From Kordiimonadaceae bacterium (GTDB lineage Bacteria; Pseudomonadota; Alphaproteobacteria; Sphingomonadales; Kordiimonadaceae): a stretch of 64,000 nucleotides of DNA. The stretch's first letter is position 1, and every line of letters starts with the position of its first letter. Under the pieces are notes generated by a model that saw only the letters and a program-made list of their open reading frames with translations, had not been told where the DNA came from and searched no databases. Both the position numbers and the translations under genes were made by a program. Positions 44,460-54,084 of this stretch are shown here, in pieces. The stretch is from contig JAEPQB010000001.1 of assembly GCA_017640725.1 (NCBI GenBank), forward strand, positions 868,001 to 932,000, in the 5' to 3' direction.

Positions 44460-46025
44460 TTAACCCGAGGCAAGCTGCGGCCCCGGATGTCCATCCTCAA
44501 TCACATATGACTTGAGTGTCTGGGCTTCCAGATCAGGACTACGAACATCATTGATCGCCCGCAAATCCATCGTCATCTGGTTTTGGGTCAGGGTGCACAA
44601 ATTGTACCCCCGGTAGCGGCCTTCGTAGAGTTTGATGTGTGGATTGTCGGCCAATGTCGCCGTGTTGCGATCATGGTTCCAGTTGTTGCTTGTGATTGAG
44701 GTGCAAACAAACTCGCTGGCGAGCGTGGCGGACGCGGGATCATCAAAATCCTTTTTGACGTCACAAACATAGGAGGCATGCACATCGCCGCCAATGATGA
44801 CAGGATTGGCAACTTCGCGTTCTTCGATGGTCTGCAGGACCCGGTCCCGAGACCCGGTGTAACCATCCCAATATTCACTGCCGTACAGCTGGCCTTGACC
44901 AACGTCATAGTCATGCTTTGAAAAGAGCATGCCCTGTGCCATCACATTCCATTTTGCGCGAGAGCGCCTAAGCCCCCACGTCAGCCAACGCTCCTGATCG
45001 TGGCCCAAAATGGACCTCGCAGAATCCAGTCGTTCTTCGCATGTATCGGGAATTAGGCGCCAGCCGCCGTCGTCGGGCAGCTGACAGGGCTGATCATCAC
45101 GGTATTGGCGCGTGTCCAGCATGTGCACTTGCATGATATCGCCGATCGTAACGCGTTGAAAAAGCTGCGCATGTGGCCCCTTTGGCTTCGCCGCTGCCCG
45201 GATTGGCAGATGTTCGAAATAAGCTTTGTAACCGGCTGCCCGTCGTTTTAGGAAAGTTTCAACCGGTTCAAAATCCTCGTCCTGGTCGCCAGCATAATCG
45301 TTGGCCACTTCATGGTCATCCCAAGTGAACATCCAGCTGGTGTGCGCATGACCAAGCTGCAGGTCTTTGTCTAGCTTGCTGATTGCATGCAGTTGGCGAT
45401 AGTCGTTTAATGAGCGTGCATTACGCACTGGCGAGCGTCTGAATCCGTCGCCGTAACTTTCTTCATAAATGTAATCACCAAGGTGAATAATCAGGCTAGG
45501 GTCCTGCGCCACCATATCGCGGTATGCTTTAAAATAGCCTTCTTCATAATTCTGACAGGATGCAAAAGCGAATCTGTAACTGTCTACGGTCGCTCCTTGC
45601 ACGGGTGTTGTCATGGCACGCCCGGTTGGGCTGATATCACTGCCCGCCTTGAAACGGTAATAATACGGTCGGCCTGGTGCGAGACCCTCTACGTCAACAT
45701 GAACGGCATGGGCATTTTCTGGATAGGCAACAACAGTTCCAGTTTGCACTGGCTGCTTGAATTGCTCGTCGAAGGCGATTTCATAGCCCACTGGAATAGG
45801 GTCTGAGCCAGTCGCGCCAGCGTCCAAAGGTGACGGCGCCAATCGCGTCCAGATCACAAACCCTGTAGGCAAGGGGTCGCCAGACGCAACGCCCAGTTTG
45901 AAAGGATAATCGATGAACTTGGCACTGCCCGTAATCCAGGGTGTTGCCGCCAGCAAGGGTCGCGAAAAAGCGGCAACGCCGAGCAAGCTTGCACTGCGCA
46001 GCAAATGGCGACGTGAAAGGTTCAT
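44460..46025 (-). CDS. phoD: Alkaline phosphatase D, Tat-exported
   Basis: A 521-residue PhoD phosphatase. N-terminus MNLSRRHLLR carries the twin Arg, followed by a hydrophobic stretch and LLA as cleavage site, so it is exported folded by the Tat route. Metal motifs in order: GDYIYEE, WDDHEVANDYAGD, MLDTRQYRD and GGDVHASYV. Substrates are phosphodiesters or phosphomonoesters; the enzyme uses Ca2+ and Fe3+ in characterised members. ATG at 46025 has GGAGGAGGG upstream; the frame extends to 46142 but without a ribosome site. No Pho box recognised upstream. Confidence 0.92.
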   Translation of the reverse strand: MNLSRRHLLRSASLLGVAAFSRPLLAATPWITGSAKFIDYPFKLGVASGDPLPTGFVIWTRLAPSPLDAGATGSDPIPVGYEIAFDEQFKQPVQTGTVVAYPENAHAVHVDVEGLAPGRPYYYRFKAGSDISPTGRAMTTPVQGATVDSYRFAFASCQNYEEGYFKAYRDMVAQDPSLIIHLGDYIYEESYGDGFRRSPVRNARSLNDYRQLHAISKLDKDLQLGHAHTSWMFTWDDHEVANDYAGDQDEDFEPVETFLKRRAAGYKAYFEHLPIRAAAKPKGPHAQLFQRVTIGDIMQVHMLDTRQYRDDQPCQLPDDGGWRLIPDTCEERLDSARSILGHDQERWLTWGLRRSRAKWNVMAQGMLFSKHDYDVGQGQLYGSEYWDGYTGSRDRVLQTIEEREVANPVIIGGDVHASYVCDVKKDFDDPASATLASEFVCTSITSNNWNHDRNTATLADNPHIKLYEGRYRGYNLCTLTQNQMTMDLRAINDVRSPDLEAQTLKSYVIEDGHPGPQLASG

Positions 46026-46219
46026 CAATCCCTCCTCCAGAGTTTCACTCTTGTAACGCGGGGCAGCAAAAATGCAAATCGACTGTTTCAATTCATTGCT
46101 GTGGTTACGAGCCACCTTGAAATCCGGATAGCCGGGCCTCAAGTCAATGTGAAATGAAAGTCCATGTGTGTTTCGGTAAACTGCCGGAACTCATAGCAGC
46201 GAAATAGAAGCATACGCCC

Positions 46220-47119
46220 GTGTCACGACTGAAAAAAATACTCACATCCCTGCGGTTTTGGGTCGCGATTTTCATCCTGCCCTTTGCCTTGATAGGATGT
46301 GCAGGCCTTCTGATTGACAGCGACCCAGACTTTGTCAGCGACGAGTTTATTGCGCGCGAAACCATTACGGTTGCACTTGAGGAAGAAACCACGGTCAGCT
46401 ACCTGCGCGCAGGCGACCCCAATGGTCAGCGTGTCATTTTTGTGCACGGCACGCCCGGTGACGCTGCAAGCAACTGGAACGGTTTGCTGCGCAATGTGCC
46501 AGACGGGTTTGAGTTTGTGGCGGTAGATCGACCGGGCTTTGGATTTACACGGCCCAAAGGGGATGTAGTTGAACTCGATGCGCAAGCGGCGGCGCTGGCG
46601 CCCCTGTTTGAAACCCGCAATGGCAGGAAAACTATTCTCGCCGGGCATTCGCTTGGCGGACCAGTGGTTGCGGCTGCAGCAGCAAATTATCCCAATGACG
46701 TGGGCGGTATACTGGTTTTGGCGGGGGCACTCGACCCCGATCTGGAGGACGTGCGCTTCATTCAATATGTCGGTAACGTGCCACCAATCAGTTGGCTATT
46801 ACCCCGCATGTTCAGGAACGCCAACCGGGAGCTGATCGCGCTAGAGGATGAACTTCGCCTGTTGCAGCCGAGGCTTTCGAGCATCACTCAGCCGGTCACA
46901 ATTGTGCACGGCACCGAGGACAAATTGGTGCCCTATGCCAACGTGCCGTTCATGGAACGCACCATGACAAACAGTGCCAAGTTGGAAGTTATCAAGCTTG
47001 AAGGCATGAACCATTTCCTGCAGTGGCAACGCCAGCAGGAAGTCATGGATGCTGTGGTGGGCATGGCAGAAACGCTCGCCAGTTTGCAAGCTTCCTCTTC
47101 GCCGGTAGCCGCAGAATAG
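46220..47119 (+). CDS. Alpha/beta-hydrolase lipoprotein
   Basis: A 299-residue serine hydrolase with an N-terminal signal helix and lipobox ALIGC, so it is a lipoprotein. HGTPGDAASNW is the oxyanion region, nucleophile Ser in AGHSLGG near 142-148, Asp in HGTEDKLVPY, and a His in GMNHFLQW. Substrate unknown. Start GTG at 46220 with GAAG upstream but weak spacing. Divergent from phoD and 2 nt from the facing thpR stop. Confidence 0.83.
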   Translation: MSRLKKILTSLRFWVAIFILPFALIGCAGLLIDSDPDFVSDEFIARETITVALEEETTVSYLRAGDPNGQRVIFVHGTPGDAASNWNGLLRNVPDGFEFVAVDRPGFGFTRPKGDVVELDAQAAALAPLFETRNGRKTILAGHSLGGPVVAAAAANYPNDVGGILVLAGALDPDLEDVRFIQYVGNVPPISWLLPRMFRNANRELIALEDELRLLQPRLSSITQPVTIVHGTEDKLVPYANVPFMERTMTNSAKLEVIKLEGMNHFLQWQRQQEVMDAVVGMAETLASLQASSSPVAAE

Positions 47120-47121
47120 TG

Positions 47122-47730
47122 TTATGCAGCGCCGGCTGAAGGCCAACCAAACTGGCCGATTTCATCCATCATGTCGTCTGACAGTATGTCCAAGCCACTG
47201 GCCTGAAACTCGGCTTCATGCCGGTAAAAGGACCCTTCGGACGTGCGTTCGCTGGAGAACAGAACAAACCTGTCCACTAACATCGGACGGGATAACAGCC
47301 GCTCATTGTATGTGAGCCAGTCGCCTACACGGGCTGGCGCACCGCGCCGAAACCGCGCGAGTGTTACATGTGGCTTGAAGCGCCTGCGGTCGATCTCAAC
47401 ATCGATTTGCGACAAAGCAGCTGCGATTTTGTCATGCAGATGCACAAGGGGCTGCTTGTTCTCAACACCCGCCCACAGCACTTTGGGCTGCTTGGGTTTG
47501 CCGAACATGCCAACGCCGGCAAGTTGGAGGTCAAAGGGGTCGAACCGAATACACGACAATGTATCTTCGATTTCGCGTTTCACTTTTCGGGATGCATCCC
47601 CAATGAAAGCGAGCGTTAGATGAAGTTGATTGTCCCGCTGCCAGTGGGCGCTTTCAACGCCGCCGCGGGCTTCATCCAAGTCTCCAATCAATAGGGGATC
47701 CAGCTCTAAGGCGACAAAAAGACGGGCCAT
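47122..47730 (-). CDS. thpR: RNA 2-prime,3-prime-cyclic phosphodiesterase
   Basis: A 202-residue 2H phosphoesterase. The two HxTx motifs are HLTL at 37-40 and HVTL at 121-124, spaced as in ThpR/LigT. The enzyme opens 2-prime,3-prime-cyclic phosphates and can ligate tRNA halves in vitro. ATG at 47730 has GGAGG 6 nt upstream; the frame reaches 47757 but that start is worse. 48 nt from the tesA stop. Confidence 0.92.
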   Translation of the reverse strand: MARLFVALELDPLLIGDLDEARGGVESAHWQRDNQLHLTLAFIGDASRKVKREIEDTLSCIRFDPFDLQLAGVGMFGKPKQPKVLWAGVENKQPLVHLHDKIAAALSQIDVEIDRRRFKPHVTLARFRRGAPARVGDWLTYNERLLSRPMLVDRFVLFSSERTSEGSFYRHEAEFQASGLDILSDDMMDEIGQFGWPSAGAA

Positions 47731-47777
47731 AACGCACCTCCAATGCTGGTGATGCAAAGATTTTAACCCGAATTGAA

Positions 47778-48455
47778 TCAGCGTGAAAGGGCTTGTTTCA
47801 CAACGGGGCCAATTTTGCCAATGATGATGGCCACACCCTCTTTGGTCGGGTGGATTCCATCCGCTTGATTAAGCTCAGGAATTGTCGCTACGCCGTCCAA
47901 AAAGAAGGGGTACAAAGGCATACCATATTTTTCGGCCAAATCCGGGAAAATGCCGTTGAATGAGGCTTCATAGTCGGGCCCCCAACTCGGTGACGCCAGC
48001 ATCCCGGCTACCAATGTTGGAATGCCGCGCTCATTAAGCGTGCCCAGCATCGCGTCCATATTTTGTCGTGTTACGTCCGGCGCAACGCCGCGAAGCGCAT
48101 CATTGGCACCCAGTTCCATGATAACAAGGTCCGGCTTCCCGGACTTGATGGGCGCCAATGCCCAATCCAGTCTTGAGCGACCGCCAGTTGACGTATCACC
48201 AGATACGCCGCCATTGACCACCTGCACTGGCTCGCCAAGTTCGTTTGTAAGCCACGCCTGAAGCTGATCTACAAAACCGTCGCCAGCAGGCAATCCATAG
48301 CCAGCCGTCAGGCTGTCACCAAAGGCCAAAATCGCGATTGGCTCCCCGCTGTTTGCGTCATCCGCCGCAAAACTGGTGCTTCCCACCGCAAAAACCAGCG
48401 TGAAAGCGGCAAGGAGCTTCATAAATAATATTTTGGTGAGGCGATTGACCTTCAT
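47778..48455 (-). CDS. tesA: SGNH arylesterase / lysophospholipase (TesA-like)
   Basis: A 225-residue secreted GDSL esterase. Signal peptide about 1-30. Block I FGDSLTAGYG with Ser48, block II NGGVSGDT, block III LGANDALRG, block V DGIHPTKEG with the Asp-His pair, so the SGNH set is complete. Family members hydrolyse acyl-CoA, aryl esters or lysolipids in the periplasm. A second ATG at 48422 would shorten the signal peptide. It is divergent from ybbA-ybbP, which is the conserved arrangement in proteobacteria. Confidence 0.9.
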   Translation of the reverse strand: MKVNRLTKILFMKLLAAFTLVFAVGSTSFAADDANSGEPIAILAFGDSLTAGYGLPAGDGFVDQLQAWLTNELGEPVQVVNGGVSGDTSTGGRSRLDWALAPIKSGKPDLVIMELGANDALRGVAPDVTRQNMDAMLGTLNERGIPTLVAGMLASPSWGPDYEASFNGIFPDLAEKYGMPLYPFFLDGVATIPELNQADGIHPTKEGVAIIIGKIGPVVKQALSR

Positions 48456-48528
48456 GATCCGAGTCCCTAGCTATGGACGTAATTAAATACAAGAAACTAC
48501 ATATTTGGCAGTGAGGAAAAAAAATACA

Positions 48529-49269
48529 ATGACAAAGCCACATCCTGTTATCCAACTCACGAATGTTTCATTGACGCTGGAGTCTGGCGCAGGCCCCGTC
48601 AACATTCTCAAAGAAATCAATTTTGCCATCGAGGCTGGAGAGACTGTGGGTGTTGTTGGCCCATCTGGTTCCGGCAAGTCATCGCTCATGAGCTTGATGA
48701 CTGGCCTTGAGCAGGCAACGACCGGCAGTGTCATGGTTGATGGCATGGCATTTGAGGGCGCGGACGAGGATGACCTTGCGCGTCACCGCCGCAGCAATAT
48801 CGGCATTGTAATGCAGGCCTTTCACCTAATCCCGACCATGACAGCGCTAGAGAATGTGGCAGTTCCACTTGAGCTCAAGGGCGTGAATGATGCGTTTGAT
48901 ATCGCGTCTAAAGAGCTTGAGCTTGTCGGCCTTGCGCACCGCATGGACCACTATCCAGCGCAGATGTCAGGCGGCGAGCAGCAGCGCGTCGCCCTTGCCC
49001 GCGCGTTGGCGCCTCAGCCGTCCATCCTGTTCGGTGACGAACCAACCGGCAACCTGGACGGCAAAACAGGCCGCGACGTGATCGACCTGATTTTTGACCT
49101 TTCGAAAAGCCGCGGGTCAACACTCATTCTGGTTACGCACGACCCAGCGCTGGCTGACCGCTGCGACCGGGTGATCTCGATGGCCGATGGGCGCATTGTG
49201 GACGACACCGGCGACACGCAGTCTGTCAGCATCGACACTGATCTGTTGCCGAAAGCGGCCCAATCATGA
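48529..49269 (+). CDS. ybbA: ABC transporter ATP-binding protein YbbA-like
   Basis: A 246-residue ATPase. Walker A GPSGSGKSS, Q-loop MQAFHLIPTM, signature MSGGEQQR, Walker B ILFGDEP followed by TGNLDG, and VTHDPAL switch His. The sequence is of the LolD/YbbA type. Start ATG at 48529 with GAGG about 12 nt upstream; a GTG at 48511 is possible. It overlaps ybbP as ATGA. The pair with tesA suggests export of a lipid or an exported hydrolase substrate, but no substrate is proved for YbbAP. Confidence 0.92.
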   Translation: MTKPHPVIQLTNVSLTLESGAGPVNILKEINFAIEAGETVGVVGPSGSGKSSLMSLMTGLEQATTGSVMVDGMAFEGADEDDLARHRRSNIGIVMQAFHLIPTMTALENVAVPLELKGVNDAFDIASKELELVGLAHRMDHYPAQMSGGEQQRVALARALAPQPSILFGDEPTGNLDGKTGRDVIDLIFDLSKSRGSTLILVTHDPALADRCDRVISMADGRIVDDTGDTQSVSIDTDLLPKAAQS

Positions 49270-51800
49270 TTACCCGTCATGCCAATACCCCGATTGCGCT
49301 CAAGTTTGCGTTGCGGGAACTTCGCGCAGGCCTAAACGGCTTCAAAGTCTTCATGGCGTGCCTGATTTTGGGCGTGACCGCCATTGCAGCCATCGGTTCA
49401 CTAACGCGTGCGATCCAGGAAGGCCTTGAGCGCGAGGGTCAGTCCATTCTTGGCGGTGACGTGGAAATCAACATTTTCCAGGCACAGCTTGAGCCTGACG
49501 CCCGCGCCTGGCTTGAAACCCAAAGTGAAATTTCAGATTCAGCCCGCTTGCGCACCATGGCACGCGTCGACGGTGTGCCGTCATCAACGCTTGTGGAACT
49601 GCGCGCTGTTGACAATCTGTATCCGCTATACGGCTCCTTCGAAACGTCCCCCACTCTCGATAACGAGGCTTTGTTTTCGGAAGTGAACGGCTATTGGGGT
49701 GTGGCAATCGACCCTCTGCTTGCCGACAAAATGAATGTCGCCGTGGGCGACCGGCTCGTCTTCGGCCGTATCAAAGCCGACATTCGCGCGATGATCGACC
49801 GTGAGCCAGACAAAGCAAATCTGGGCTTCCAGCTTGGACCAACCGTGATGATCAGCCGCGGCGCGCTAGAGCAAACCGGTCTTGTGACAACCGGCAGCCT
49901 GGTGAACTTCTATTATAAACTTCGCCTTCCTGCAGACGCCAATGTGGACCTATTCCGCGATGAATTGAAAGAACAGTTCCCGGATGCCAATTGGCGGGTA
50001 CGCGACCGGGGCACCAGTGCGCCGGGCTTGCGCCGCTTCATTGAGCAAATGGGCATGTTCCTGACGCTCGTTGGTATTTCTGCGCTGGTTGTCGGCGGTG
50101 TCGGTGTTGGGAATGCGGTGCGTGGGTACATGGACCGCAAGACAAAAACAATTGCCACCATGAAGATACTGGGGGCGGACGGCTCAACCGTTTTCCAAAC
50201 CTATTTTCTGCAGATCGTGCTTATTGGCCTGATCGCCATTATGGCTGGCCTTGCCCTTGGTGCGATGCTTCCGGGTACGCTGGCGCAGTTCCTGCCAGAC
50301 ACATTGCCGGTTCAGCCTGACGGCGGCGTATACCCGTTTGCCCTGTTTTTGGCAGCAGTTTACGGCTTGATGATCACTGTGGCATTCGCTGTGTGGCCGC
50401 TGGGTAAAGCACGTGACCTGCCGGCGGTTCGGTTGTTCCGTGCGATCGTTGCGCCAGAAACGCGTTGGCCACGGCTGATATACACATCTGCGATCTTCGG
50501 TGCCGCAACCATTGTTGTTTTGCTGGCCGTGGGCATGTCGGAAAATAGAGGCCTTGCAGCTGGTTTCATGATTGGCTCTGGTGCGGCGTTTGTGTTGCTG
50601 CGTTTCACCAGTTGGGTGATTGAAAAAGCAGCTGCGGCGGCGCCTCGGTCCAAAAATACGCTTGTGCGGATGGCCGTTGCAAACCTGCACAGACCCGGCT
50701 CAGCCACGGGGGCTGTTGTGCTGTCCTTAGGCTTGGGTCTGACACTGTTTGCGGGCCTTGCGCTTATTGAAGGAAACCTTGGCAAACGCCTGGGCGAACA
50801 AGTACCAACTGAAGCCCCTGCCTTTTTCATGCTGGATATCCAGCCCTACCAGGTCGACGAGTTCCGAGAGACGGCAATGTCTGTCGAGGGTGTGCAGGAC
50901 GTGGTGACAATACCAAACCTTCGGGGGCGTGTAACACACCTGAACGGCACGCCAGCGGCTGATGTCGAAGTAAACCAGGAAGTGCGCTGGGTGCTGCGCG
51001 GCGACCGTGGCCTAAGCTATATGGATGAACTTGGCAAAGGCAGTACCGTTGTAGACGGTGAGTGGTGGCCTGCTGACTATTCCGGGGAGCCGGAAGTAAG
51101 CCTTGGCAAAGAAGTGGCAGACGGCCTTGGCCTCGCAATTGGTGACACGCTGACAGTCAATGTCCTCGGCCGGGACATCACAGCGACAGTTCGGTCATTG
51201 CGCACCATCGACTGGGGCACGTTTGGCTTCAACTTTGTGATCCTGTTTGACCCCTATACGCTCGCACAGGCGCCGCACACTTTCATGGCGACCATGAAGG
51301 CAACCGGCGAAGCAGAGCAGCAGGCACACTCTGCAATTACCAGCAAATATCCGAACATCACTGCAGTTCGCATGAAAGATGTTCTGTCTTCTGTGAACAC
51401 GATGGTTGAGCAAGTGGGCACAGCCGTTGAGGCCACCGCCATGGTTGCGATCATTGCAGGCATTTTGGTGCTGGCCGGGGCCATTGCAGCCGGCTTCCAG
51501 CAGCGCGTGTATGAAAGTGTGATCCTGAAAGTTGTGGGCGCGGTGCGCAGCCAGATCTTGCGGGCTTATTTGCTTGAATATGCCCTGATTGGGCTCGTGA
51601 CGGCAGCCATTGCGCTTGGACTTGGCACATTAACAGGTTGGGTCGTGGTTTCCTTCGTTATGGAAATGGAATTCGCTTTCTTGCCCGTACCGATGTTAAT
51701 TACGGTTTCCGTAAGTTTGTTCGTGACGGTTTTGTTTGGGCTTGCTTCCAGCTACCGGGCACTGTCAGTGAAACCAAACGCGGTGTTACGCACCGAGTAA
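49266..51800 (+). CDS. ybbP: ABC transporter permease YbbP-like
   Basis: An 844-residue permease with two FtsX-type four-helix modules: helices near 25-45, 260-285, 310-335 and 360-385, then 415-435, 440-460, 720-745, 770-795 and 805-830, with two large periplasmic domains between. The GVGVGNAVRGYMDRKTKTIATMKILGADGSTVFQTYFLQ pattern (read in short pieces near 280-318) is the coupling region seen in this family. Overlaps ybbA by 4 nt. Role by analogy: release or export of a lipid-linked product with a TesA-like partner. Confidence 0.91.
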   Translation: MITRHANTPIALKFALRELRAGLNGFKVFMACLILGVTAIAAIGSLTRAIQEGLEREGQSILGGDVEINIFQAQLEPDARAWLETQSEISDSARLRTMARVDGVPSSTLVELRAVDNLYPLYGSFETSPTLDNEALFSEVNGYWGVAIDPLLADKMNVAVGDRLVFGRIKADIRAMIDREPDKANLGFQLGPTVMISRGALEQTGLVTTGSLVNFYYKLRLPADANVDLFRDELKEQFPDANWRVRDRGTSAPGLRRFIEQMGMFLTLVGISALVVGGVGVGNAVRGYMDRKTKTIATMKILGADGSTVFQTYFLQIVLIGLIAIMAGLALGAMLPGTLAQFLPDTLPVQPDGGVYPFALFLAAVYGLMITVAFAVWPLGKARDLPAVRLFRAIVAPETRWPRLIYTSAIFGAATIVVLLAVGMSENRGLAAGFMIGSGAAFVLLRFTSWVIEKAAAAAPRSKNTLVRMAVANLHRPGSATGAVVLSLGLGLTLFAGLALIEGNLGKRLGEQVPTEAPAFFMLDIQPYQVDEFRETAMSVEGVQDVVTIPNLRGRVTHLNGTPAADVEVNQEVRWVLRGDRGLSYMDELGKGSTVVDGEWWPADYSGEPEVSLGKEVADGLGLAIGDTLTVNVLGRDITATVRSLRTIDWGTFGFNFVILFDPYTLAQAPHTFMATMKATGEAEQQAHSAITSKYPNITAVRMKDVLSSVNTMVEQVGTAVEATAMVAIIAGILVLAGAIAAGFQQRVYESVILKVVGAVRSQILRAYLLEYALIGLVTAAIALGLGTLTGWVVVSFVMEMEFAFLPVPMLITVSVSLFVTVLFGLASSYRALSVKPNAVLRTE

Positions 51801-51916
51801 AGTGAATGGGCGAGAGCAAAAAAGCGACAAGCCGAATTCCGGTTCCGGTTGCATTGCCTCGCCTGAATCACCATATTAGCTGCAACGAGTTTGATTAACT
51901 TCCAAGGGGAGTAACT

Positions 51917-52633
51917 ATGGTTGAAAGATATGGCACCGCTTACCGCGCGGGGACTGCGCAGCAAGCTGCTGAATTTGATGAGGGCCTGCGCTCTTACATG
52001 CTAAAGGTCTATAACTACATGACCTCCGGCATTTTGCTGACAGGCATTGTGGCGTTGTTTGTGGGCAGCAGTCCTGAGCTTCTGAACGCAATTTTTGGCA
52101 GTGGCCTTCACTGGCTGGTGGCGTTGTCACCGCTTGCCTTCATCATGGTGATGAGTTTTGGCGTCCATAAAATGAGTTCTGGAACGCTTCAGATAATTTT
52201 CTGGGCGTTTGCTGCCGTCATGGGTGTTTCCATGGCCTGGATTTTTGCCGCCTACACCGGCACAAGTATCGCCCGAACCTTCTTTATTACAGCAGCGTCC
52301 TTTGGTGCACTTAGCCTCTACGGCTATACCACCAAGAAAAGCCTGTCTGGGTTTGGAACGTTCCTGTTTATGGGACTTATTGGCCTTATTATCGCGAGCG
52401 TGGTGAACATTTTCCTCGGCTCGAGCATGCTTCAGTTCATTATCTCTGTTGCTGGCGTGCTGATTTTTGCCGGTCTTACCGCATATGATACGCAGCGCAT
52501 CAAAGAGAGCTATTACATGATGGCTACCGGCGAAGCTGTTGCCAAAGGTGCTATTATGGGTGCTGTAAACTTGTACCTGGATTTCGTGAATCTGTTCATG
52601 TTCCTGCTTCAGTTCCTTGGTAACCGCGAATAG
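51917..52633 (+). CDS. Bax inhibitor-1/YccA family membrane protein
   Basis: A 238-residue protein with about seven helices and little extramembrane sequence. FAGLTAYDTQRIKESY near 193-208 holds the conserved Asp and Arg of the BI-1 core. Members affect calcium leak or FtsH proteolysis in some bacteria. ATG at 51917 with AAGGGGAG upstream. Followed by a strong terminator; the gap to the next gene is 327 nt. Confidence 0.93.
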   Translation: MVERYGTAYRAGTAQQAAEFDEGLRSYMLKVYNYMTSGILLTGIVALFVGSSPELLNAIFGSGLHWLVALSPLAFIMVMSFGVHKMSSGTLQIIFWAFAAVMGVSMAWIFAAYTGTSIARTFFITAASFGALSLYGYTTKKSLSGFGTFLFMGLIGLIIASVVNIFLGSSMLQFIISVAGVLIFAGLTAYDTQRIKESYYMMATGEAVAKGAIMGAVNLYLDFVNLFMFLLQFLGNRE

Positions 52634-52655
52634 ACGCTACCATAACCAATTGACG

Positions 52656-52684
52656 AAGCCCGGCTGTTAGCCGGGCTTTTTTTT
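52656..52684 (+). terminator. Rho-independent terminator after the BI-1 gene
   Basis: AAGCCCGGC (52656-52664), five-base loop TGTTA, GCCGGGCTT (52670-52678), then a run of T to 52684. Nine perfect base pairs, GC-rich, classic form. Confidence 0.92.
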
Positions 52685-52960
52685 ATGCTTTTTTGGTCAT
52701 TTTGTTGCAAAAACGCAATCTTGATCCCATATAAGGGTTTGGGCGCAAAAAAGCCCACGAGGGGCGCAGTCTGTCGCACATTTTGAGCAACTGGACGCGT
52801 TTTATTTGAAAATCATCCCAAGGCGCAGAATATGGGGTCGCTATTGGGAGGTTTGTTAAATCTGATTGTTCTGCCGGGTTCGCAGCAATTCCCTCAAGCA
52901 AAAATATAAAAACGTTTTTTAAAAAAACGATCGTAACGACGCGAGAAACAGGAGTGAAAC
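52685..52960. other. Intergenic region before the DUF547 gene
   Basis: About 276 nt with no supported gene. A 72-codon frame on the minus strand (52683-52901) has no recognisable product. The last part is AT-rich and holds a long symmetric element: CG-T6 joined to A7-CG at 52913-52929. CAGGAGTG precedes the DUF547 ATG as its ribosome site. The region likely holds the DUF547 promoter. Confidence 0.5.
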
Positions 52961-54028
52961 ATGTTCAAAAAATTGGGCGTAGTGTGCCTATGCCTTAGCA
53001 TGGTGCCAGCAGCATTTGCCGCTGAGTTGCCAACCGAATTTGACGCGAAATCCAAATACAGACTTGACTATAGTGACCTGAATGCCGTGCTTGGCAGCGC
53101 GGTGCTTGATATGGGCCCATCGACGCACAAACGCGCAAAGAAGCCACGAAGCAGCACATCCTCAAGGATGGTCCTGGCCAACCCACTGCCATCAAGGCTT
53201 GAAGGCAACCGGGTGATGTACGACAAATTCCAGGATGCGCAGGTTCAGTATCTTGCAGGCATGCGAGACGATTTGCTGGCAATCCCGTCTCAGCTTCCTA
53301 TCGAAAAGCTTTCGAAGAATGCACAACTCGCATATTGGTTTAACCTTCATAATGCGATTGTCTTGGCCAAGTTGGCGGACGAATATCCGATTACCCGCCT
53401 TGGTCCACTGTTTGATGTTGATGACGAAGATGCATTTTATCGTCAGCGTATTTTTGATCTCAGTGGTACGATGATTTCGCTGGAAGACATCCAAAATCAT
53501 GTGATGGAAAACTGGGACGACCCACTGGTGATTTATGGCTTCTATATGGGTGCCATCGGAACACCAAATGTTCGCAAAACGGCCTACACGGCACGCACTG
53601 TTTATGACGACCTGAAAGCAAATGCGGTTGACTATGTTAACAGCGTGCGCGGCACCCAGGTTTGGAAAAAGAAAGAGCTTCGCGTATCCAAATATTACGA
53701 GCGGATGGCAGGCAAGTTCCCGAACTTTGAGGACGATGTGCTGAAGCACGTGCGCCGCTACTCCAAGCCGTCATTCTTGTCAAAAATCGGTGGTATAGAC
53801 AAAGTATCGGCCCGGATTGAGGATTGGCACATCGCCGATTTGTACAACGGCAAGCTGGCACAAGTTGGCGGCTCATCAGCGAGCAACTCAACGGACGCGT
53901 TGGGCATCAACATTGTCTCAGACCTGCCCGATCATGTTGTGGAGCTGCTACGCTACCGCGACGAGAAAAACGCCGATATGCGGCGCGAGGGCATTGTTGA
54001 TGTTGAAGAGGTTGTCGACGGTCGGTAA
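52961..54028 (+). CDS. DUF547 domain protein, secreted
   Basis: A 355-residue protein with signal peptide about 1-20 (cleaved after AFA). The DUF547 core has LSKNAQLAYWFNLHNAIVL near 114-132, a conserved Asn-Ala-His type segment, followed by LAGLSTG-like strand changes typical of the family. A papain-like fold has been proposed for DUF547, but no activity is shown. A terminator lies 28 nt after its stop, shared with bioB in the other direction. Confidence 0.85.
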   Translation: MFKKLGVVCLCLSMVPAAFAAELPTEFDAKSKYRLDYSDLNAVLGSAVLDMGPSTHKRAKKPRSSTSSRMVLANPLPSRLEGNRVMYDKFQDAQVQYLAGMRDDLLAIPSQLPIEKLSKNAQLAYWFNLHNAIVLAKLADEYPITRLGPLFDVDDEDAFYRQRIFDLSGTMISLEDIQNHVMENWDDPLVIYGFYMGAIGTPNVRKTAYTARTVYDDLKANAVDYVNSVRGTQVWKKKELRVSKYYERMAGKFPNFEDDVLKHVRRYSKPSFLSKIGGIDKVSARIEDWHIADLYNGKLAQVGGSSASNSTDALGINIVSDLPDHVVELLRYRDEKNADMRREGIVDVEEVVDGR

Positions 54029-54055
54029 CACGTCTGCAAATTCCTGAGAAATAGA

Positions 54056-54083
54056 AAAGCCCGGTTTGCGCCGGGCTTTTTTT
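54056..54083. terminator. Bidirectional terminator between the DUF547 gene and bioB
   Basis: AAAGCCCGG (54056-54064), loop TTTGCG, CCGGGCTTT (54071-54079), T-run to 54083. Read from the other strand the stem is followed by TTTTC, so it can serve bioB too. Its core sequence matches that of the terminator at 52656. Confidence 0.9.
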
Positions 54084-54084
54084 G

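Noticed and set aside
52683-52901. Open frame of 72 codons on the minus strand after the BI-1 terminator
   Set aside because: No recognisable product or ribosome site; it starts in promoter-like sequence of the DUF547 gene.
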